Shown piece by piece: positions 57,542 to 64,000 of a DNA stretch of 64,000 nucleotides. A program made the position numbers and the translations under genes. Numbering within the stretch: the stretch's first letter is position 1; every line of letters begins with the position of its first letter. Origin of the DNA: CAVRAZ01 sp963719135 (GTDB lineage Bacteria > Pseudomonadota > Gammaproteobacteria > DSM-19610); contig CAVRAZ010000001.1 in the NCBI GenBank assembly GCA_963719135.1, positions 1 through 64,000 on the forward strand, given 5' to 3'. Below the pieces are notes generated by a model. It was not told where the DNA came from, made no database searches, and saw only the letters and a program-made list of their open reading frames with translations.

Positions 57542-58162
57542 TCAGACAAACAACGTGATATCCGCATCCCGCGCGGTTGTCAGGTAGGTGGCGGCGCCGG
57601 CCCAGTCGGTTATCTCGGTGATGAATTCATCCTTGTTCCAGCCGAACAGATCGACGGTCATCTGGCACGCCACCAGTTTGACCTTTTCCTCGATGCACAG
57701 GTCGCGCAACTCGCCGATATCCGCCACACCCTTGTTCTTCAGCGTCTGCTTCATCAGCGATGTGGCGAGCGGTTCGAAGCCGGGAATGCCCGCCATCACC
57801 AGATTCGGCATATTCCATTGGATATTCTGAAACCATTGGGGACCGAAGGGCATCTTCATCGGCATAGCGGGATTGCCGAGCGGGCTGATAAGGGGTTTGA
57901 GGTCCTTCTTCAGCAGCGCCAGCCCGTAGAAGGTGAAGAACAGGGTGACGTCCCAGCCCATGGCGGCGGCAGTCGACCCGATAATGAACGGCGGATACGC
58001 CCAGTCGAGGGTGCCCTTGGTCACCATGATGGAAATCATGGGCGTCTTCGCGGCTTCGAATTTCTCCATATTCTCGGTGAATCGCTGGTCAAACCACTGA
58101 TTCAGTGCGTCCGGCGTCATCGCCTGAATCTCCCGCAGGGTTGGATCTAGTGTTGCTGACAT
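57542..58162 (-). CDS. DsrE2-like sulfur-carrier family protein
   Basis: The 206-residue DsrE/DsrF/DrsH-like protein has SIMVTKGTLDWAYPPFIIGSTAAAMGWDVTLFFTFYGLALL and, near the C terminus, CIEEKVKLVACQMTVDLFGW with the conserved Cys in VACQMT. DsrE2-type proteins are thought to relay sulfane sulfur in sulfur oxidisers. The ATG at 58162 has GGGAG upstream; GTG at 58171 is also open. It is encoded in the opposite direction to emrAB and is followed upstream by a small partner-like gene. Confidence 0.82.
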   Translation of the reverse strand: MSATLDPTLREIQAMTPDALNQWFDQRFTENMEKFEAAKTPMISIMVTKGTLDWAYPPFIIGSTAAAMGWDVTLFFTFYGLALLKKDLKPLISPLGNPAMPMKMPFGPQWFQNIQWNMPNLVMAGIPGFEPLATSLMKQTLKNKGVADIGELRDLCIEEKVKLVACQMTVDLFGWNKDEFITEITDWAGAATYLTTARDADITLFV

Positions 58163-58230
58163 TTCATTCACTCCCTAGTTTCACCTGGGCCGGCACCTTC
58201 CGATAACTGCGCAGGACGTGCGCGAAAGGT

Positions 58231-58473
58231 CTAGATAGGGCCGATCAACTGTGCGGTTACGTCTCCTCGCTTGACCAGTTGCAGTACGTCCAGCGACGAC
58301 AACTGGCTGCTGTCATACTCCACCAGCATCAGGTGGTCACGCAGTGAGCAGAACTCGGCGGAATAGATGCCGTCTCGTTCAGTCAGTATGGACTTCAGAT
58401 CGCTTCGCCGACCATCGCCCAGTGAATCGTCAATGTGAATTACAATCTCTACACAGTTGTTGCCATTGCGCAT
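58231..58473 (-). CDS. Small HMA-like / ferredoxin-fold protein
   Basis: The 80-residue product (VEIVIHIDDSLGDGRRSDLKSIL, YSAEFCSLRDHLMLVEYD, then VTAQLIGPI) has the beta-alpha-beta pattern of heavy-metal-associated folds but lacks the CxxC metal motif. Similar short proteins accompany sulfur-metabolism and DsrE genes, from memory. It could be co-transcribed with the DsrE2-like gene 69 bp downstream. Function unknown. Confidence 0.5.
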   Translation of the reverse strand: MRNGNNCVEIVIHIDDSLGDGRRSDLKSILTERDGIYSAEFCSLRDHLMLVEYDSSQLSSLDVLQLVKRGDVTAQLIGPI

Positions 58474-58848
58474 AAGGCACCTTCCTTAAATTCCATGCCA
58501 GTCGATGTCTGGAGCCAGTGCGTCGGGCGTGCAGCGGTTACAACCATCGGCGTGGCAGCAAGCACGAGCCGAACGCCCCCTTACTATAGTCCTCTTCGAT
58601 TGCCTTGCAAGCGGGTTATTGTGCGGGTTCGCGACCGCGATGGTGCTCATTTGTCTTGCAGCAAAACAGCGACAGCGTGCAGGGATCAAGGACGAACGTT
58701 ATCAGCAGCACCAAACTTAACGGTCGGTTGCTTGCCGGGTGTTGGTCTGTTGGTGAATGACGACAGGCAATGCTTGCGTACACCCGCAGCAATCGTTGCG
58801 CCAACGTGGCGCAGACGGGCAGCGCACCCGCCGTGGACGGCGCGTGAA
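58474..58848. other. Intergenic region
   Basis: About 375 bp with no gene I can support. It lies between two leftward units and should contain the promoter of the small gene at 58231-58473. Confidence 0.4.
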
Positions 58849-59448
58849 CTAGGGTTGCTGCCCGTCGCAAGCCCCCGGCTGTTCGGCGAGATTGTGGTCG
58901 AACACGTAGGTCCTACCGTCCCAGCGCAGCACGGGTTGGCAAAATCCCGGGCCGCCGATCATCAGGTCGGCATAACCTTCATGGCGTATGTCCTGCACGA
59001 CGTAAACGCCTGTGCCGAGGTTGTGCATCTGCCAGTGGCCGGCGCCGTCGCTGGTGAAGTGGTAGATGCCCGGGCCCACCGCGCCAAACATGCAGGTGCT
59101 GTCCAGACTGACGAAGACTTCAGGACGCTGGTCGTTGTTCAGGGCTTCCGTCGCGATCTGGATGTCTCCGGTGCTGGGTTGCAGCGGCGAGCACCCGCCG
59201 TCGGCAAACACCAGCCTGTTGCCGTCCGGCCCGACCTCGAGGCGGAGTTGTCCATAGATCGCCCGGCGATCGGCGTCGGTGAGCGCTGCGGCGCTCTCGG
59301 CATTTTCAAACAGCAGCGCCTGTCCCGCGGGCGCGGGCAGCACTGTATTGCTCGCGAGCAGCATGAGGCCGAGGCTCTGCAACGAACGTATCAGGGGGCG
59401 GCGGTCAATGTTTCTCAATCGCTGCGCGTCATCATACGCTGCGCTCAT
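58849..59448 (-). CDS. Predicted exported protein, unknown, at the end of the SUF operon
   Basis: The 199-residue product has a signal-like segment (SLQSLGLMLLASNTVLPAPAGQALLF), then repeats of VFADGGCSPL, EVFVSLDSTCMFGAVGPGIYHF and DLMIGGPGFCQPVL, with four Cys that could form disulfides. The ATG overlaps the Rieske gene by 17 bases, so it is probably part of the same operon. No family is recognised. A periplasmic protein inside a cytoplasmic Fe-S operon is odd. Confidence 0.6.
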   Translation of the reverse strand: MSAAYDDAQRLRNIDRRPLIRSLQSLGLMLLASNTVLPAPAGQALLFENAESAAALTDADRRAIYGQLRLEVGPDGNRLVFADGGCSPLQPSTGDIQIATEALNNDQRPEVFVSLDSTCMFGAVGPGIYHFTSDGAGHWQMHNLGTGVYVVQDIRHEGYADLMIGGPGFCQPVLRWDGRTYVFDHNLAEQPGACDGQQP

Positions 59449-59752
59449 CGCGTACCTCCACCCGGCCGTCGCGCACGCGCACGGCATAGGTCGGCACCGC
59501 TTCACAGGCCGGCGGCGCCGTGACTTCGCCGGTGCGCAGGTCGAAGCGCGCGCCGTGGCGCGGGCATTCGATCTCGAAGCCTTCCACCAGGCCGTCGGCC
59601 AGCGCGCCGCCGTCGTGCGTGCAGACATCCTCGATGGCGTAGAACCGGCCGCCGATGCTGAACACCGCGACCTCGACGCCGTCGACCTCGATCAGGCTGA
59701 CGCTGCCTTCCGGCAGATTCGTCACGGCGTCGACGTTGACCCAGGCGGACAA
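59432..59752 (-). CDS. Rieske-type ferredoxin
   Basis: The 106-residue protein has the two cluster motifs CTHDGG and CPRHGARF, giving two Cys and two His ligands for a [2Fe-2S] Rieske centre. It is of the small non-haem ferredoxin type, which can act as electron donor. It is encoded 18 bp behind the DUF59 gene. Its presence in SUF operons is seen in several proteobacteria; its role in cluster assembly, perhaps electron supply, is not settled. Confidence 0.88.
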   Translation of the reverse strand: MSAWVNVDAVTNLPEGSVSLIEVDGVEVAVFSIGGRFYAIEDVCTHDGGALADGLVEGFEIECPRHGARFDLRTGEVTAPPACEAVPTYAVRVRDGRVEVRDERSV

Positions 59753-59770
59753 GGTTCCCGGCCCGGCGGG

Positions 59771-60109
59771 TCAGTCGAACAGGCCCAGCGTCAGGCGCGC
59801 CGCCTCGGACATGCGGCTCCGGTCCCAGGGCGGATCCCAGACCAGTTCGACACAGGTCTCATGCACCTCCGGCAGCGCGCACAGGGCACGCTCGACGACG
59901 CCGGGAAAGGTCTGCGCGACCGGGCAGCCCGGCGCCGTGAGGGTCATTTGGATATGCACCTTGCCCGCGTCCGGTTCGACATCGATGGCGTAGATCAGGC
60001 CGAGGTCGTAGACGTTGACCGGCAGCTCCGGGTCGTACAGGGTGCGCAGCACGCCGATCACCTGTTCGGTGAGGATCGTGTGCGCGATCGTGGCCGGCTC
60101 AGCGGGCAT
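59771..60109 (-). CDS. DUF59/MIP18-family Fe-S assembly protein (SufT-like)
   Basis: The 112-residue product has TLYDPELPVNVYDLGLIYAIDV and MTLTAPGCPVAQ, the conserved blocks of the MIP18/PaaD-like family involved in Fe-S cluster maturation. The ATG at 60109 lies inside the end of sufU (11-bp overlap), so translation is coupled. It follows the common SUF order with DUF59 after the scaffold. SufT itself has a different N terminus, so the symbol is left blank. Confidence 0.85.
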   Translation of the reverse strand: MPAEPATIAHTILTEQVIGVLRTLYDPELPVNVYDLGLIYAIDVEPDAGKVHIQMTLTAPGCPVAQTFPGVVERALCALPEVHETCVELVWDPPWDRSRMSEAARLTLGLFD

Positions 60110-60581
60110 CGGGCGTGACACAGATATCAGGCGCCAGCGGTTCGGTGCAGACCGTGTCGTCGTTGCCGTCCAGCGCGGCGCGCAGCGTGTGCCAGGGCAG
60201 GGTGGCGCACTTGATGCGCATCGGGTATTCGTGCACGCCGCCGAGCACGGCAAGCTTGCCGACGTCGCCGGCCGGTTGCGTATCCGTCAGCAGGTTGTGC
60301 ATCGACCGGAACAGCTCGCGCGCCTGCTGTTCGGTTTTCCCCTTGACCGCCTCGGTCATCATCGAGGCCGACGCCGTCGAGATCGCGCAGCCGGCACCCT
60401 CGAAACCGATGTCGGCGATGACGCCACCGTCGATCCGCAGATGCACCGTGAACTCGTCGTTGCAGATCGGGTTGAAGCCGCGCGCATGGCGGTTGGCGCC
60501 GCTCGGCGCCCGTTCGAAATTGCGCGGGTTGCGGTTGTGGTCAAGGATCATTTCTTCGTAGAGTTCCCGCAGTTGATCCAT
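60099..60581 (-). CDS. sufU: SufU-like Fe-S cluster scaffold / sulfur-transfer protein
   Basis: The 160-residue protein of the IscU superfamily has the three conserved Cys positions at NPICNDEF, FEGAGCAIS and RIKCATLPW. The insertion between the second and third Cys is typical of SufU. GGGGAG precedes the ATG at 60581; a second start at 60602 overlaps the sufD stop. SufU usually accepts sulfur from SufS, but no sufS is encoded beside it. Confidence 0.88.
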   Translation of the reverse strand: MDQLRELYEEMILDHNRNPRNFERAPSGANRHARGFNPICNDEFTVHLRIDGGVIADIGFEGAGCAISTASASMMTEAVKGKTEQQARELFRSMHNLLTDTQPAGDVGKLAVLGGVHEYPMRIKCATLPWHTLRAALDGNDDTVCTEPLAPDICVTPDAR

Positions 60582-60601
60582 GTTGCGCTCCCCAGGTTTC
60601 A

Positions 60602-61935
60602 TCAATGCGTTCGATCTTCCGGCACCGGCATGCCGCGCGCGGAGAGACGCGCGGCCAGTGACGCCTCGACACGCTGGCGGACCGGTTCCAGGGTCATGCG
60701 CTCGAGCACGTCGACGGCGAAGCCACGTATCAGCAGGCTCCGCGCGCTGACTTCGTCCAGGCCGCGGCTGCGCAGGTAGAACAGCGCGTCGGTGTCGAGT
60801 TCGCCCACGGTGCAGCCGTGCGTGCACTGCACATCGTCGGCGTGGATCTCGAACTGCGGCCGCGCGTCGGCTTCGGCGTCGGCCGACAGCAGCAGGCTGT
60901 GATTGCTCTGTTGTGCACGGGTTTTCTGCGCATCAGGATGGACCTTGATATAGCCGCTGAACACCACGCGCGAGCGGTCGTCGACAATGGCTTTGTACCC
61001 TTCGCTGGCCGTCGTGTGCGGCCGGCGATGCTCGATGCGGGTATGGTTGTCCACGTGCTGGTGGCCGTGCGTCAGCGTAAACCCGTTGAGCGCGCACTCG
61101 GCGCCTTCGCCGACCAGGTCGACCTGCAGGTCGTTGCGCACCAGCCGGCCGCCGAGCGACACGCTGTGGGCGGTCAGCCGGCTGTTGCGGCCTTGCCGTG
61201 CGTACACGCCGCCGATGTGCGTGGTCGCTCCGCCTTCCTCTTCCAGCTTGTAGTGCTCCAGCGTCGCGTTTTCCTCCAGGACGATTTCCGTGAGGGTGTT
61301 GGTCAGGCAGGCGGCCGGGTTCAGCGCCACCCAGGATTCGACGACCTGCGCCGAACTGCCGGGACACGCGTGGATCAGATTGCGCACGGTCGTCATGCCC
61401 TCGGTCCGGCCGGTGTTGATGAACAGCAGATGCAGCGGCTGCTCGACGACGACGCCCGGTTCCAGGCGCACCCAGGCGCCGTCCTGCAGGAACGCGGTGT
61501 TCATGGCATCGAAGCCCGGCCGGTCCGCGGCGGGCAGGTGTTCCAGTACCGGCCTGACTTCGTGCGGTTCGTGTTCCAGCGCCGCTGCCAGGTTGGTCAG
61601 CGTGACGCCCCTGAGCAGCGGCCTGAACGGGCACAGGTGCGGCGCAAACCGGCCGTCGACGAACACCAGCCGGTGCATCGGCGCGCCACCGAACAACCAG
61701 GGTTCCAGCGCCGGCTCGATCATTTCCGCGGCGTCCGGCAGCGGTGTATACAGGTGACGGTTCAACGTGCGCAGGTCGGTGTATTTCCAGGCTTCGACGC
61801 GCGTGTCCGGAAACCCCTGCTGTTCGAACGCCGCCATCGCGTCACTGCGCAGGCGCGCGATCCAGGGTACGCCGGCGCCCGGCAGGTTGTCGTGCACACG
61901 CTCGAAGGTTTGCCGGTAGTGCTGTGCGGGCGCGG

Positions 61936-61939
<4 letters not shown>
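60602..61939 (-). CDS. sufD: Fe-S cluster assembly protein SufD
   Basis: The 445-residue protein of the SufB/SufD family forms the SufBC2D scaffold. It has WKYTDLRTLNR near the N terminus, GVYARQGRNSRLTAHSVSLGG in the beta-helix core, and CTHGCTVGELDTDALFYLRSRGL near the C terminus. Its start overlaps the sufC stop by four bases. No lesions are seen. Confidence 0.92.

Positions 61940-64000
<2,061 letters not shown>

Overview
The window looks like a high-GC gammaproteobacterial chromosome from a sulfur-oxidiser lineage. The clues are a relic of a dissimilatory APS reductase locus of the oxidiser type, a DsrE2-like protein, a VPLPA-type PEP-CTERM protein with a sigma-54 promoter, a PqiABC system, SixA, and a SUF operon with SufU, DUF59 and Rieske members. 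The taxonomic call is inference; no 16S gene is present.

Bases 1-21,200 are a mobile-element-rich accessory zone. It holds a 25-bp tandem array beside a decapitated dioxygenase, a 148-bp MITE-like element and a dead IS91-family element. It also holds a frameshifted two-piece gene of an uncharacterised mobile-type family and a large beta-propeller surface protein. A phosphate-uptake operon (pstC, pstA, pstB) has its pstS cut off by a second copy of the IS91 end. A parallel beta-helix/Calx-beta surface protein is split by a textbook IS66 insertion (13-bp inverted repeats, 8-bp target duplication, frame preserved). A four-gene IS21-type cassette follows. The zone closes at the 3' half of a tRNA-Pro(GGG), whose end and terminator are repeated in tandem, suggesting an integration scar.

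Bases 21,880-37,300 are mostly chromosomal housekeeping and envelope genes: cstA (two frameshifts) with its YbdD partner, an APC permease, DedA, pqiA-pqiA-pqiB-pqiC, a 1,446-residue AsmA-like protein, SixA, a small membrane protein and an ABC exporter.

Bases 37,500-54,600 mix intact stress genes with unusually many damaged ones. Intact are cyclopropane-fatty-acid synthase, encapsulin with its ferritin cargo, Fe-SOD, a Crp/Fnr regulator and acetate kinase. Damaged are a glycosidase, a PLD-like protein missing residues in both HKD motifs, phosphoketolase with its middle deleted, an alpha-glucan phosphorylase stub, a P-type ATPase with a stop in its phosphorylation motif, an HtrA-like protease lacking the catalytic Asp, and an aprM-to-aprA deletion scar. 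Deletions and motif losses of this kind are hard to blame on sequencing error alone, although single-base frameshifts could be.

Bases 54,600-64,000 hold an EmrAB efflux pair, a DsrE-family protein and the SUF operon read leftwards (sufB at the window edge, sufC, sufD, sufU, DUF59, Rieske, a secreted orphan), in which no sufS is found.
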